Shown here: in pieces, positions 1-10,555 of the stretch
Layout of the letters: each line of letters starts with the position of its first letter
Numbering within the stretch: position 1 is the stretch's first letter
Assembly (NCBI RefSeq): GCF_015277775.1
Contig: NZ_CP063849.1
Span: forward strand, 4,216,001-4,280,000
Source of the DNA: Paludibaculum fermentans
GTDB taxonomy: Bacteria; Acidobacteriota; Terriglobia; Bryobacterales; Bryobacteraceae
Direction of reading: 5' to 3'
Length of the DNA stretch: 64,000 bases
Translations under genes and position numbers: made by a program
Notes under the pieces: generated by a model
Database searches by the model: none
What the model was told of the DNA's origin: nothing
Seen by the model: only the letters and a program-made list of their open reading frames with translations

Positions 1-512
1 CCCTGGTCCTTCGCCACGAACGTCGGCTTCGCGTCCGGAGTGAACTTCACCAGCGCCCAGATCATCAGCCCCAACGTCACCACCGAGAAGAACGTCACCA
101 TGATCATCTTCCCGATGCGCGACTCGTTGCCCATCGCGCCCGTGCCCATGATCGCGCCCAGCCCCGTCGGCTCCGAAGGATCCGCCACCGCCTTCGGTCC
201 CGGCGGACGGCTCATCGGCGCCACCGGCATCGAGTACACCTTGCGCTTCATCGGCCACACCGCGCCCGTCTTGTACTCCAGCTCCTGCGTCAGGCCCACA
301 ATCATGACGGGTTTGTCCGTCTCCGAAATCCCCCCGAAATACTGCCGCGGGATGGCAATCTCCAGATCCTCCTGGGTATTCCGGACCATCATCTCGCTCC
401 AGGTGGCTTCCCGCAGCCGCCATTCGTTGTTCTCTACCCCACTAATAGGTGGGTAGAAAGAGAACGGTCGGTCGATTAGTTCGGCGTGTGGCGGCGCCGG
501 GGGCGTGCTCAT
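1..512 (-). CDS. Unknown membrane protein, C-terminus cut by window edge
   Basis: The reading frame starts at an ATG at 512 and stays open to the window edge, so about 170 N-terminal residues are visible. A good ribosome site (AGGAAGG) lies about 5 bases upstream. The start reads MSTPPAPPHAELIDRPFSF. The middle is soluble and rich in Pro/Gly (PMSRPPGPKAVADPSEPTG). A hydrophobic stretch near residues 137-155 (MIMVTFFSVVTLGLMIWAL) is one likely membrane helix. No family was recognised. It is transcribed divergently from the malic enzyme gene, and the two share about 110 bases of intergenic DNA. Confidence 0.7.
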   Translation of the reverse strand, partial: MSTPPAPPHAELIDRPFSFYPPISGVENNEWRLREATWSEMMVRNTQEDLEIAIPRQYFGGISETDKPVMIVGLTQELEYKTGAVWPMKRKVYSMPVAPMSRPPGPKAVADPSEPTGLGAIMGTGAMGNESRIGKMIMVTFFSVVTLGLMIWALVKFTPDAKPTFVAKDQ

Positions 513-622
513 GGTACCTTCCTAACAGATGATAGCGAGTTAGGGGTTGGCTCGGTTACCCTGCCGGTCACTATCCAAAGCGAATAAAAGGGTGTATCTA
601 AGTAGTGGAAAGGAATCCGGCC

Positions 623-2911
<2,289 letters not shown>

Positions 2912-2918
2912 TCGCCGC

Positions 2919-3329
2919 CTATTCGAATCCAAGCCGGCCGAGCAGCTCTTCCACCTGCTCGGCCGATACCTCTACCGGAGCGTTCATCTCCACCGGAGTC
3001 TCCCGCGTGTCGAACGCCTCGAACAGCGCCATCTTCGCAATCGCATAGCGCTCGTTATCGGCCAGCCCGCGCCCGTGCCCCGCTTCCCACGCCGACACGC
3101 TCGCACCCGGCACCCGCACCTGCACCTCGAACCAGGTCTTGCGGTCGCCGCTTACCGTGAACACGTGCTCGCGCCGCCCCGGCAGGTCGCGCAGCCCTTC
3201 ATAGAAGTACTCATACGCGTAGCCGCTCATCGCCAGGTAGTTCTTCTGCCGCCGGATCGCCGGCACGCCGCGCAAAGGCGCCGGCGCCGAACTCTTCTCG
3301 CGCTGCACCAGCCCGCGCAGCCACTTCAT
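2919..3329 (-). CDS. Conserved-looking protein of unknown function
   Basis: 136 residues with no signal peptide or membrane helix. The middle reads YAYEYFYEGLRDLPGRREHVF, followed by TVSGDRKTWFEVQVRVPG. This looks like a small alpha/beta protein with an amphipathic C-terminal helix (VSAEQVEELLGRLGF). The start ATG at 3329 overlaps the stop of the upstream DUF1080 gene by four bases (ATGA), so the two are probably translated from one message. I do not recognise the family. It may serve the same process as its exported neighbour, but the sequence does not say what that is. Confidence 0.75.
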   Translation of the reverse strand: MKWLRGLVQREKSSAPAPLRGVPAIRRQKNYLAMSGYAYEYFYEGLRDLPGRREHVFTVSGDRKTWFEVQVRVPGASVSAWEAGHGRGLADNERYAIAKMALFEAFDTRETPVEMNAPVEVSAEQVEELLGRLGFE

Positions 3330-4111
3330 TTCTTCCCGCCGCCCTTCACGGGCAACAGCTCGATCTTCCGCACGAACACCTCGGCCGCCTCGCTCTGCAC
3401 CTGGAGCTTGCCCTGCGTGTGGTCGCCGTCAAAGCCCTCGTTCACCTTCACGCCGTTCAGGTAGTACACCAGGTGCCCGCCCTCGGCGATCACTTCGCTC
3501 CGGTTCCACTGCCCCACCGGCTTCTCCACATCCACCGGCCCCCGGTACCCAAACGTGTCCGTCCACTTGATGTCACGCCCATACCAGTTCACACGGCCTG
3601 AATCGCGCGTCACCCGCGGCGCGCCCTGCTGCCAGTAGAGCTGCTTGTCTTCCTTCGTAATCGCCTCCACCGTCATCTTCGGCTTGGCCGCACCCTTCAC
3701 CATCAGCATGTCGCCCGTGCCGCCCTCGATCATCTGGTACTCGATCGACTCCAGCCAGCCGCTGCCCGCCGCTCCGTCCACGCCCGTCCCGTGCAGCAGG
3801 ATGCCGCTGTCGCGCGCTTTGCCCACGCGCGGCGCCAGGTTCTCCTGGCCCCACTTCCACTCCATCACCAGGTGGTAGTCGCGGTACTCCTTCTCCGTCG
3901 TGATGGCGCCCCACTCCGCGCCGCTGATGTGGATCATCCCGTTCGCCACGGTGAAGACCTTCTTCGGATCCTCCCGGTGCGAGTCCTTCAGGAAGGTATA
4001 GAAATTCGTCAGATCCTTGCCATTGAACAGCTTGATCTTCTTGGTGGGCTTCACTGCATCGGCTGCGGTGGCCAGGCCGGCCAGCAGCACAAGTAGAAGG
4101 GCGGTGCGCAT
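3326..4111 (-). CDS. Exported DUF1080 (3-keto-disaccharide hydrolase-like) protein
   Basis: 261 residues from the ATG at 4111. The frame extends further upstream, but this start gives a clean Sec signal peptide, MRTALLLVLLAGLATAADA. The mature part opens with the hallmark FNGKDLTNFYTF of the DUF1080/PF06439 jelly-roll. It continues with DSGILLHG, LESIEYQMIEGGTGDM and a C-terminal GKLQVQSEAAEVFVRKIEL. Family members bind or hydrolyse carbohydrates (3-keto-glycosides) in the periplasm and are very frequent in Acidobacteria and Planctomycetes. Substrate cannot be read from the sequence. It forms an ATGA overlap with the small unknown gene downstream. The divergent DUF309 gene starts only 10 bases away, so the promoters of both genes must overlap. 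Confidence 0.85.
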   Translation of the reverse strand: MRTALLLVLLAGLATAADAVKPTKKIKLFNGKDLTNFYTFLKDSHREDPKKVFTVANGMIHISGAEWGAITTEKEYRDYHLVMEWKWGQENLAPRVGKARDSGILLHGTGVDGAAGSGWLESIEYQMIEGGTGDMLMVKGAAKPKMTVEAITKEDKQLYWQQGAPRVTRDSGRVNWYGRDIKWTDTFGYRGPVDVEKPVGQWNRSEVIAEGGHLVYYLNGVKVNEGFDGDHTQGKLQVQSEAAEVFVRKIELLPVKGGGKK

Positions 4112-4120
4112 ACTTTTATC

Positions 4121-5245
4121 ATGCGTGATGTGACGCCCGGCCTGCAGCGTGGAATCGCGCTTTTCAACGACGGCGCCTTCTTCGAAGCACACGAGGAACT
4201 CGAAGCCGTGTGGCTCCACGCCGCCTACATCGACCGCTTCTTCCTGCAGGCCCTCATCCACTGCGCCGTCGCCTGCCATCACGCCTCGCAAAACAACCCG
4301 GCCGGCGCGTTCAAACAAATCGACAAAGGCCTCCGCAAGCTCGCCGGCTACCTGCCCGTCTGCCACGGCGTCGATACCCGCCGGCTCTACCTCGACGCCC
4401 AGGCGTGGCGCGCCCATTGGCTGGAAGGCTACAATCGGCGTGAAGACATGAGGGCCTGGGCTGCAATCGTCACCGTCTCCATTGCACTCGCGCAGGAGCC
4501 GCCGAAGATCAGGGAGATCGCGGCCGCCTGCGGCGACCAGGAGATCCTTGAGTTCGGCCTCGAATGCTCCGCCGACGAGCCGTGCCCCGTGTTCCTGGAA
4601 CTCTCAGCCGTCGAGGTCGTCGGCGCGAAGGTCTTCCTCACCGGCAATCTCCACACCCCCGCCACCACGCTGGCCTCCCTCCTGCTGGCCAGCGACGACG
4701 AGGGCAAGACTTGGACCGAGCCCGCCGCCCGCATCCGCGGCGCCGCCCTCGACCAGATCCAGTTCGCCGACTTCGAGAACGGCTGGGCCGCCGGCACCAT
4801 CAGCGGCTCCCTGCCCAAGGATCCCTTCTTCCTCAAGACCACCGACGGAGGCAAAACCTGGCGCCGCATCCCTCTCTTCGAGGACACCTTCTACGGCTCC
4901 ATCGACCAGTTCTGGTTCGACTCCAAGTCGCACGGCATGTTGGTCGTGAACCGCAAAGGCGCGCGCGGCATTCCCTTCCAGAAGATGGAAACCATGACCG
5001 GCGGCGACTCCTGGATGACCCGCGAAGTCAGCCCCAAGCCCGTCGCCCCCATCCGGCCCAAAACCGCCGCCAACTCCGACTGGCGCATCCGCACCGACAC
5101 CGCCTCAAAGACCTTCCGCCTCGAACGCCGCCAGGACAACCGTTGGACCCAGGTCTACTCGTTCCCCGTCCGCGCCGGAGTCTGCAAGCCCGAGCCGCCC
5201 AAGCCGCAGGAACCGCCCAAGATCCAGGAGCCGCCGCCTCAGTGA
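4121..5245 (+). CDS. DUF309 domain read in frame into exported WD/BNR-like protein
   Basis: 374 codons without a stop. Residues 1 to about 90 match the DUF309 helical family (FFEAHEELEAVWL, FLQALIHCAVACHH), which is normally a free-standing protein of about 120-170 residues. At residue 110 comes a second methionine followed by a textbook signal peptide (MRAWAAIVTVSIALAQ). After it is a domain with SDDEGKTWTEP and TTDGGKTWRRI repeats, the Asp-box signature of BNR/photosystem-II-stability beta-propellers, and a Pro-rich tail. A signal peptide in the middle of a protein makes little sense. I therefore suspect two genes, with the second starting at 4448, and either a lost stop codon or a one-base sequence error between them. 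Confidence 0.7.
   Translation: MRDVTPGLQRGIALFNDGAFFEAHEELEAVWLHAAYIDRFFLQALIHCAVACHHASQNNPAGAFKQIDKGLRKLAGYLPVCHGVDTRRLYLDAQAWRAHWLEGYNRREDMRAWAAIVTVSIALAQEPPKIREIAAACGDQEILEFGLECSADEPCPVFLELSAVEVVGAKVFLTGNLHTPATTLASLLLASDDEGKTWTEPAARIRGAALDQIQFADFENGWAAGTISGSLPKDPFFLKTTDGGKTWRRIPLFEDTFYGSIDQFWFDSKSHGMLVVNRKGARGIPFQKMETMTGGDSWMTREVSPKPVAPIRPKTAANSDWRIRTDTASKTFRLERRQDNRWTQVYSFPVRAGVCKPEPPKPQEPPKIQEPPPQ
4430..4450 (+). promoter_or_regulatory. Likely internal start of the BNR-like gene
   Basis: TACAAT at 4430-4435 resembles a -10 box. It lies 12 bases before the ATG at 4448 that begins the internal signal peptide, and GTGAAGA could serve as a weak ribosome site. In the +1 frame a TGA lies in the same few bases, so a single-base shift would end the DUF309 protein just here. 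No matching -35 box is visible. Confidence 0.4.
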
Positions 5246-6774
5246 AGCGACCCGATCCCATTGAGCTCGAGTTCTTCCGCCAGCTTCTCGTCTCCATCCC
5301 CGAGGAGATGGGTGTCGTGCTGCGCAAGACCGCCTTCTCGGCCAATATCAAGGAACGCCGCGACTACTCCTGCGCCGTCTACGACGCCCAGGCCCGCACC
5401 ATCGCCATGGGCGACCACATGCCCGTGCACCTGGGCGCCATGCCGCTCAGCGTGGAGCACGTCCTGCGCCAGTTCGACCTCCGGCCCGGCGACGTCGCCG
5501 TCGTGAACGATCCCTTCGCCGGCGGCACCCACCTGCCCGACATCACCGCCGTCGCCGGCGTCTTCCCCGATCAGTCCAGGCCCGCCGCGTTCTACGTCGC
5601 CGCCCGCGCCCACCATTCCGATGTCGGCGGCATGAGCCCCGGCTCCATGCCTCTGGCGCGCGAGATCTACCAGGAAGGCCTGCGCCTCCCCCCCATCCTG
5701 CTGGTGAGGGAAGGCAAGCTGGACGACGGGCTCATGCGCCTGATCCTGGCCAACGTCCGCACGCCGGACGAACGCGAAGGCGACCTGCTCGCCCAGTGGA
5801 TGGCCATGGAACGCGGCGCGGCCCGGCTCACCGAGGCTGTCGCCCGCTACGGCCTGCCCCGCCTGAACGCCAATGTCACGGCCCTGGCCGATTACGCCCA
5901 GCGCCGCATGACCGCCGCCCTGAAGTCGCTGCCGGCGGGCTGCTACCGGTTTGAGGATTCCCTCGACGAGGGCGTCACTATCCGCGCCTCCATCACCATT
6001 TCAGACGGGCGAGCCACGGTCGATTTCAGCGGCACGGATCCGCAGGTGGCCGGCCCGGTCAACGCCAACTACGCCGTCACCCTATCCGCCGTCTTCTACG
6101 TCTTCCGCTGCCTGCTGGACGGCGACGTACCCGCCAACGCCGGCCTGCTGCGGCCCATCACCGTCGTCGCGCCGGCCGGTTCCGTGGTGAACGCCAACCC
6201 TCCGGCGGCCATGGCGGCCGGCAACGTCGAAACCTCCCAGCGCATCACGGATGTCCTGCTGGGCGCCCTGTCCACTGCCGCTCCGCAACTCATCCCCGCC
6301 GCTTCGCAGGGCACCATGAACAACCTCAGCTTCGGCGGCGACGGCTTCGCCTGGTACGAGACCATCGCCGGCGGCATGGGCGCGGCTCAGAACTGCGACG
6401 GGCAGAGCGCCGTGCACACCCACATGACCAACTCCTGGAACACGCCGATAGAGGCCTTCGAGCACAGCCACCCCGTCCGTGTCCGTGCTTATCACGTCCG
6501 CCGCGGCTCCGGCGGCGCGGGCCGTCATCGCGGCGGAGACGGCATCGTCCGCGAAATCGAGTTCCTGGCGCCGGCCGATGTCACCATCCTGGCCGATCGC
6601 CGCGTTCGCCCACCCTACGGTCTGGATGGCGGACAACCCGGAGCCCTGGGCCGCACCCTCCTCCGCACAGGAGGGAAATCCCGGGTTCTCGCCGGCAAAA
6701 TCCGCCTGGACGTCCAACCCGGCGATCTCCTCAGAATCGAAACCCCGGGCGGCGGCGGCTTCGGGCTAGAATAG
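5242..6774 (+). CDS. Hydantoinase B / oxoprolinase family protein
   Basis: 510 residues from a GTG at 5242 that overlaps the preceding stop (GTGA). The whole length matches HyuB/PF02538: DPIELEFFRQLLVSIPEEMG, RDYSCAVYD, IAMGDHMPVHLGAMP, NDPFAGGTHLPDITAV and the C-terminal ETPGGGGFG. Members work with a HyuA partner as ATP-dependent hydantoinase, oxoprolinase or acetone carboxylase-like enzymes in the cytoplasm. No HyuA gene lies next to it here, so the partner is encoded elsewhere or this B subunit has a separate role. The tight translational link to the BNR-like gene upstream is unusual and unexplained. Confidence 0.9.
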   Translation: MKRPDPIELEFFRQLLVSIPEEMGVVLRKTAFSANIKERRDYSCAVYDAQARTIAMGDHMPVHLGAMPLSVEHVLRQFDLRPGDVAVVNDPFAGGTHLPDITAVAGVFPDQSRPAAFYVAARAHHSDVGGMSPGSMPLAREIYQEGLRLPPILLVREGKLDDGLMRLILANVRTPDEREGDLLAQWMAMERGAARLTEAVARYGLPRLNANVTALADYAQRRMTAALKSLPAGCYRFEDSLDEGVTIRASITISDGRATVDFSGTDPQVAGPVNANYAVTLSAVFYVFRCLLDGDVPANAGLLRPITVVAPAGSVVNANPPAAMAAGNVETSQRITDVLLGALSTAAPQLIPAASQGTMNNLSFGGDGFAWYETIAGGMGAAQNCDGQSAVHTHMTNSWNTPIEAFEHSHPVRVRAYHVRRGSGGAGRHRGGDGIVREIEFLAPADVTILADRRVRPPYGLDGGQPGALGRTLLRTGGKSRVLAGKIRLDVQPGDLLRIETPGGGGFGLE

Positions 6775-6781
6775 GAACTTC

Positions 6782-7159
6782 GTGCCCCAAGAGTCTTACC
6801 GTTTCTCCCACAGGCAATCCGTGGGCCTTGTCTTCCTGTGCACTCTGTTTGGAGTGGCCGCCCAGTATTTCATCAAGAGCAGTGGCTCGGGCTTGAGCGT
6901 CCTCACCCTCCACGCCCTCATCACCAACTTTCCTCTGTGGGCGGGACTCAGCCTGTACGGCATCAGCACCTGCCTGCTCATCCTGGCCCTGCGGGATGGC
7001 GAGTTGTCGCTGCTTTACCCGGTCATCTCGCTCACGTACGTCTGGGTGAGCATCCTCTCGGTGGCCGTCTTCCACGAGAAGATGAACATCTACAAGATCG
7101 CCGGCATCGCCACAATCTGCCTGGGCGTTGCCCTGCTCGGGAAGGGGAAGAGCAAATGA
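6782..7159 (+). CDS. Small multidrug resistance / EamA-type membrane protein, first of a pair
   Basis: 125 residues from a GTG at 6782, with AGGAA 5 bases before it. Four hydrophobic helices can be placed at roughly 14-32, 44-66, 73-92 and 97-119, as in the SMR/EmrE and ArnE/ArnF families. The helix-3 stretch LSLLYPVISLTYVWVSILSV is typical of this fold. It overlaps the next gene by four bases, and that gene encodes a second protein of the same size and fold. The two most likely assemble as a heterodimer. Substrate is unknown. Paired members export cationic drugs, guanidinium compounds or lipid-linked sugars. Confidence 0.82.
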   Translation: MPQESYRFSHRQSVGLVFLCTLFGVAAQYFIKSSGSGLSVLTLHALITNFPLWAGLSLYGISTCLLILALRDGELSLLYPVISLTYVWVSILSVAVFHEKMNIYKIAGIATICLGVALLGKGKSK

Positions 7160-7509
7160 CGGCCACCCCCCTCTCGTCCATCCTGCTCGTCTTCACCGCC
7201 AGCTTCATTGGCAGCTTCGGCGCCGTGTTTCTGAAGTGGGGCGCCGGACGGCTGCATCGCGACCTCAAGTCGCTGATCTACAACTGGCGTCTCGCCGTCG
7301 GCATCGCCCTCTACCTGCTTTCGTTCGTCTTCTATTACCTGGGCCTGCGCGTCGGCGAATTGAGCGTGCTCTACCCGATGGTCGCCCTCGGCTACGTCTG
7401 GACGGTGGTCTGGTCCCGATTCTTCTTCGGCGAACCCTTCTCACCGCGCAAGATCGGCGGCCTGCTTCTCATCGTCTGCGGCGTGGCCCTGCTCAAGCTG
7501 GGCAATTGA
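7156..7509 (+). CDS. Small multidrug resistance / EamA-type membrane protein, second of a pair
   Basis: 117 residues, starting at an ATG that overlaps the stop of the previous gene (ATGA). It has four helices (near 6-26, 45-65, 72-90 and 97-115) and the same helix-3 signature (LSVLYPMVALGYVWTVVWS) as its partner, so the pair probably arose by duplication. A short hydrophilic loop (KWGAGRLHRDLKS) follows helix 1. The likely role is one half of a heterodimeric inner-membrane transporter. A 136-base gap follows with no clear terminator. Confidence 0.82.
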   Translation: MTATPLSSILLVFTASFIGSFGAVFLKWGAGRLHRDLKSLIYNWRLAVGIALYLLSFVFYYLGLRVGELSVLYPMVALGYVWTVVWSRFFFGEPFSPRKIGGLLLIVCGVALLKLGN

Positions 7510-7645
7510 GCGTCACCCCCCTTAGCCCAAAGCCCAAATAGTGCGGGCGCCCTGCCCGTCCAGCGAAAATATTCCAGGGCCTCAGGCGAATCCCTATCCT
7601 CCCCAAGGACATAATGTTCGATAAGGATTAGGGATCTCCCGGCGA

Positions 7646-9817
7646 ATGATTTCCGCTTTCCAGTTGTGGGGCCGCAAGCGCACACGCGTTATCGTTGTCT
7701 CGGGGCTCGGCCTGGCTGTCGCAGTGGCCGCCGCAGGCTTCTTCCTCCAACGCCGGAGCACCGCTCCAGCGCCGGTGGTGTGTATCATCGGCACCGACAA
7801 CGCCTTTCCCTACCACTACATAGGCCGCTCCGGGAAGGCGGAGGGCATGATCGCCGAGGTCGTGAACGAGGCGGCGCGGCGTGCGGGCATCCGTCTGGAC
7901 TGGCGGTTGCGGGTAGAGGGACCGACCTTGGCCCTCGGCGACAAAAAGGTACAGGTTTGGCCGCTTCTATCTTACCGGCCGGACTTCTGGCCCGCCTTTC
8001 ATCTCACCCGGCCCTACCTCCAGAACACCTACGTGCTGCTGACACGGGACCCGGAACTGGCGACTCCAGCCGGAGAGCAGCGGCTGAGGAAGATTGCCCT
8101 GGCGAACCTCCCCCTGATCAAATCGCTGGCCGGCAAGGAATTCCCGAACGCTGAGATCGTCGGCACGAAGAACCGGGAAGAGGCGCTCTCCACCCTCTGC
8201 CGGGGCCAGGTGGAGGCCACCCTCATGGAATCGCGCGCCGCTCAACGCGCGGCGCTGGTGCGCCCGCCGGATTGCGGCAATGTCGAACTGCATTCCATAG
8301 GGCTCGACCTGCCTGCCTCACAGCTTGGGCTGGCGTCCACCAAGGAGAGTGCGGAACTGGCAGACCGGTTGCGGCTGGAAATCGACGGCATGCTCTCCGA
8401 TGGCACCATGGCCCGTCTCCTGCGCCGCTGGAACTACTACTACAGCGGAGAAGCGGAGACCATGTACCGCGCCCAGGAGGCCTATTCCGCCCGCCGCCTC
8501 TCTTTGATGCTGGCCGCCGTACTCGGCCTGCTCTCCATCCTGCTCTACTTCGCCTTGGTGAGGATGCGCCGGGCCAAGCGGGCCGCGCAGGCGGCCAATG
8601 CCGCCAAATCGCAGTTCCTGGCGAACATGAGCCATGAGATCCGCACGCCGCTGCACGGCATCCTTGGGTTGTCGCAGATCCTGGCGGACACGCCGCTGCA
8701 ATCCGAACAGAAGGACCTGCTCGACATGATGCAGAATTCCGGCCAGGTCCTGGTCGGGATTGTCGACGACCTGCTGGATCTGTCGCGCATTGAACGGGGC
8801 CGGCTGGTGGTTCAGTCCCGGCCGATGCAGCCGGCCGGCCTCATTCGCGACACCGTGCGCGTGTTTGAGCCGCAAGCGAACGCCAAGCGGGTGCGCCTGG
8901 CCGTGGAGGGGCTGGACAGCCTGCCGGCCGTCGCGCTGGGCGATCAGGTGCGAATCCGCCAGGTGCTCAGCAATCTGATCTCAAATGCACTGAAGTTTAC
9001 TTCCAACGGTGAGGTCCGCGTGAGCGTGACGTCCGATTCCGGCGAGCCCGCTCCGATGGCCAGGATCACGGTGACGGACACCGGCATCGGCATCGCGCCG
9101 GAAAAGCAGGCCAGGATCTTCGAGAAGTTCGTCCAGGCCGACAGCAGCATCGGACGCCGGTTTGGCGGCACCGGGCTGGGGCTGGCCATCGCCAAACAAC
9201 TGGTGGAGGCCATGCGTGGCACCATCGGCCTGTCCAGCGTCGAGGGTAGCGGCGCAAGCTTCTGGTTCACCGTTCCGCTGCCGCCTTCCCTGGCGAAGCT
9301 GAATGGGACCACGCCGCCCATGCACGGGCAACTGTGCCTGCCGGCCCCGCACGAGAACCAACCCGCAGCCCGCATCCTGTTGGCCGAGGACAACGCCGTG
9401 AACCAGCGCATCGCAAAGCGGCTGATCGAGCGTGCCGGCCATCAGGTGACCATCGTCAATGACGGCGAAAGCGCCATCAGGAGGTGGCGCGAGGCCGAGT
9501 TCGACGCGGTCTTCATGGATTGCCAGATGCCCGGCATTGATGGCTACGAGGCGACCGGCGAGATCCGAAGGCTGGAAAAGGGCTTGCGGCGCACGCCGAT
9601 TATCGCCCTCACCGCCGCCGCCATGGGCGGAGAGCGCGAGCGCTGTCTGAGCGCCGGGATGGACGACTACCTTGCGAAACCCATCGACCTGGCGGAATTC
9701 AGCCGGGTCCTGGCATCGTGGGTCGAGCCCCGGACCGCCTTCCGCAACTCCGTTCCGCCGCCAGAATCAGCGGTTCTCAGCGGCACGGGCGACCGAACGC
9801 CCGATGAGGATGCCTGA
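7646..9817 (+). CDS. Hybrid histidine kinase with periplasmic SBP_bac_3 sensor
   Basis: 723 residues. A membrane anchor at about 15-35 is followed by a type-3 solute-binding sensor domain (about 43-262, [32 protein letters not shown]) and a second helix at about 285-305. Next come a dimerisation/phosphoacceptor domain ([12 protein letters not shown], His330), an HATPase ([36 protein letters not shown]) and a C-terminal receiver ([10 protein letters not shown], phosphoacceptor Asp near 624 in VFMDCQMP, Lys near 677). The layout resembles BvgS/EvgS but has one sensor module and no Hpt domain. It should sense a small periplasmic ligand. No partner response regulator is adjacent. The last 51 bases overlap the convergent PAP2 gene. 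Confidence 0.92.
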   Translation: MISAFQLWGRKRTRVIVVSGLGLAVAVAAAGFFLQRRSTAPAPVVCIIGTDNAFPYHYIGRSGKAEGMIAEVVNEAARRAGIRLDWRLRVEGPTLALGDKKVQVWPLLSYRPDFWPAFHLTRPYLQNTYVLLTRDPELATPAGEQRLRKIALANLPLIKSLAGKEFPNAEIVGTKNREEALSTLCRGQVEATLMESRAAQRAALVRPPDCGNVELHSIGLDLPASQLGLASTKESAELADRLRLEIDGMLSDGTMARLLRRWNYYYSGEAETMYRAQEAYSARRLSLMLAAVLGLLSILLYFALVRMRRAKRAAQAANAAKSQFLANMSHEIRTPLHGILGLSQILADTPLQSEQKDLLDMMQNSGQVLVGIVDDLLDLSRIERGRLVVQSRPMQPAGLIRDTVRVFEPQANAKRVRLAVEGLDSLPAVALGDQVRIRQVLSNLISNALKFTSNGEVRVSVTSDSGEPAPMARITVTDTGIGIAPEKQARIFEKFVQADSSIGRRFGGTGLGLAIAKQLVEAMRGTIGLSSVEGSGASFWFTVPLPPSLAKLNGTTPPMHGQLCLPAPHENQPAARILLAEDNAVNQRIAKRLIERAGHQVTIVNDGESAIRRWREAEFDAVFMDCQMPGIDGYEATGEIRRLEKGLRRTPIIALTAAAMGGERERCLSAGMDDYLAKPIDLAEFSRVLASWVEPRTAFRNSVPPPESAVLSGTGDRTPDEDA

Positions 9818-10555
9818 GAACGCACCGAAATAGATGTCGGCCGAGAAGTGCCGCCTCGAGGACACGCGGGAGAGGCTGACCGCCGTCGCCACGCCGTACA
9901 GCGTCACAGCCACCCACTTCGGACATTTCCGGTTCTGCGCGATGGCCGTCGCCACCGCAAAGGAACTCAACGTGTGTCCGGACGGAAAGCTCGATCCGCC
10001 GCTCCACAGGCTGCCGCGCCCGCCCGGCGCATCGGGCCGCTCGCGCCAGAACACCCACTTCGTCGCATAGGTCACCAGCAGTCCGCTCGCGAGCGCTTCC
10101 ACGCCGGCCCGGCCCATGGAGGTGGCAGCGGGTTCGTGGCCATAGTGGCCCACCAGGGTGGTCACTCCGGCGCCCACGGCCAAGCCGTAGCCTGACCCGA
10201 TCCGAGACACCCGGCCGCTCCAGAGAATCTGGTCGGCCGTATTCGGCAAAGAGTCGCTGATGCGCCGGTCCAGCGCTTTCAGGCCCACGGTCCCACCCAC
10301 CAACGGCACGGCAATGGTCCAGAACTGCCGCTGCGTCATGTGGAAGGGCGAGGTCCAGATGCGTTTCTGATCCGCGGTCACGTCGCGCAGGAAGCGGGTG
10401 GCCGGGTTGCCGGGTTGTGGGCTGGGCTGCGCCGCCACGGCAGGCGGAGCCGGTTCCGGCTCAGGATCCGTGGGCGTGTCCAGCGGCGTCTGTGCGAAAG
10501 CGGTAAGGCCCGCCAAACCAAGAGAAAGCAGCACGGACCAGTGGCGCATCACCAC
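9767..10555 (-). CDS. Exported PAP2-family phosphatase
   Basis: 262 residues with a signal peptide ([15 protein letters not shown]) and a Pro-rich linker. The three PAP2 motifs are present in order: K-x6-RP in [13 protein letters not shown] in [12 protein letters not shown], and SR-x5-H-x3-D in [12 protein letters not shown]. Members dephosphorylate lipid pyrophosphates, phosphatidic acid or phosphatidylglycerol phosphate on the outer face of the inner membrane, or act as acid phosphatases. It is the last gene of a leftward group. Its start overlaps the end of the kinase-like gene by 7 bases, so it is probably co-translated with that gene. Its tail overlaps the opposing histidine kinase gene. 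Confidence 0.9.
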   Translation of the reverse strand: MVMRHWSVLLSLGLAGLTAFAQTPLDTPTDPEPEPAPPAVAAQPSPQPGNPATRFLRDVTADQKRIWTSPFHMTQRQFWTIAVPLVGGTVGLKALDRRISDSLPNTADQILWSGRVSRIGSGYGLAVGAGVTTLVGHYGHEPAATSMGRAGVEALASGLLVTYATKWVFWRERPDAPGGRGSLWSGGSSFPSGHTLSSFAVATAIAQNRKCPKWVAVTLYGVATAVSLSRVSSRRHFSADIYFGAFSGILIGRSVARAAENR

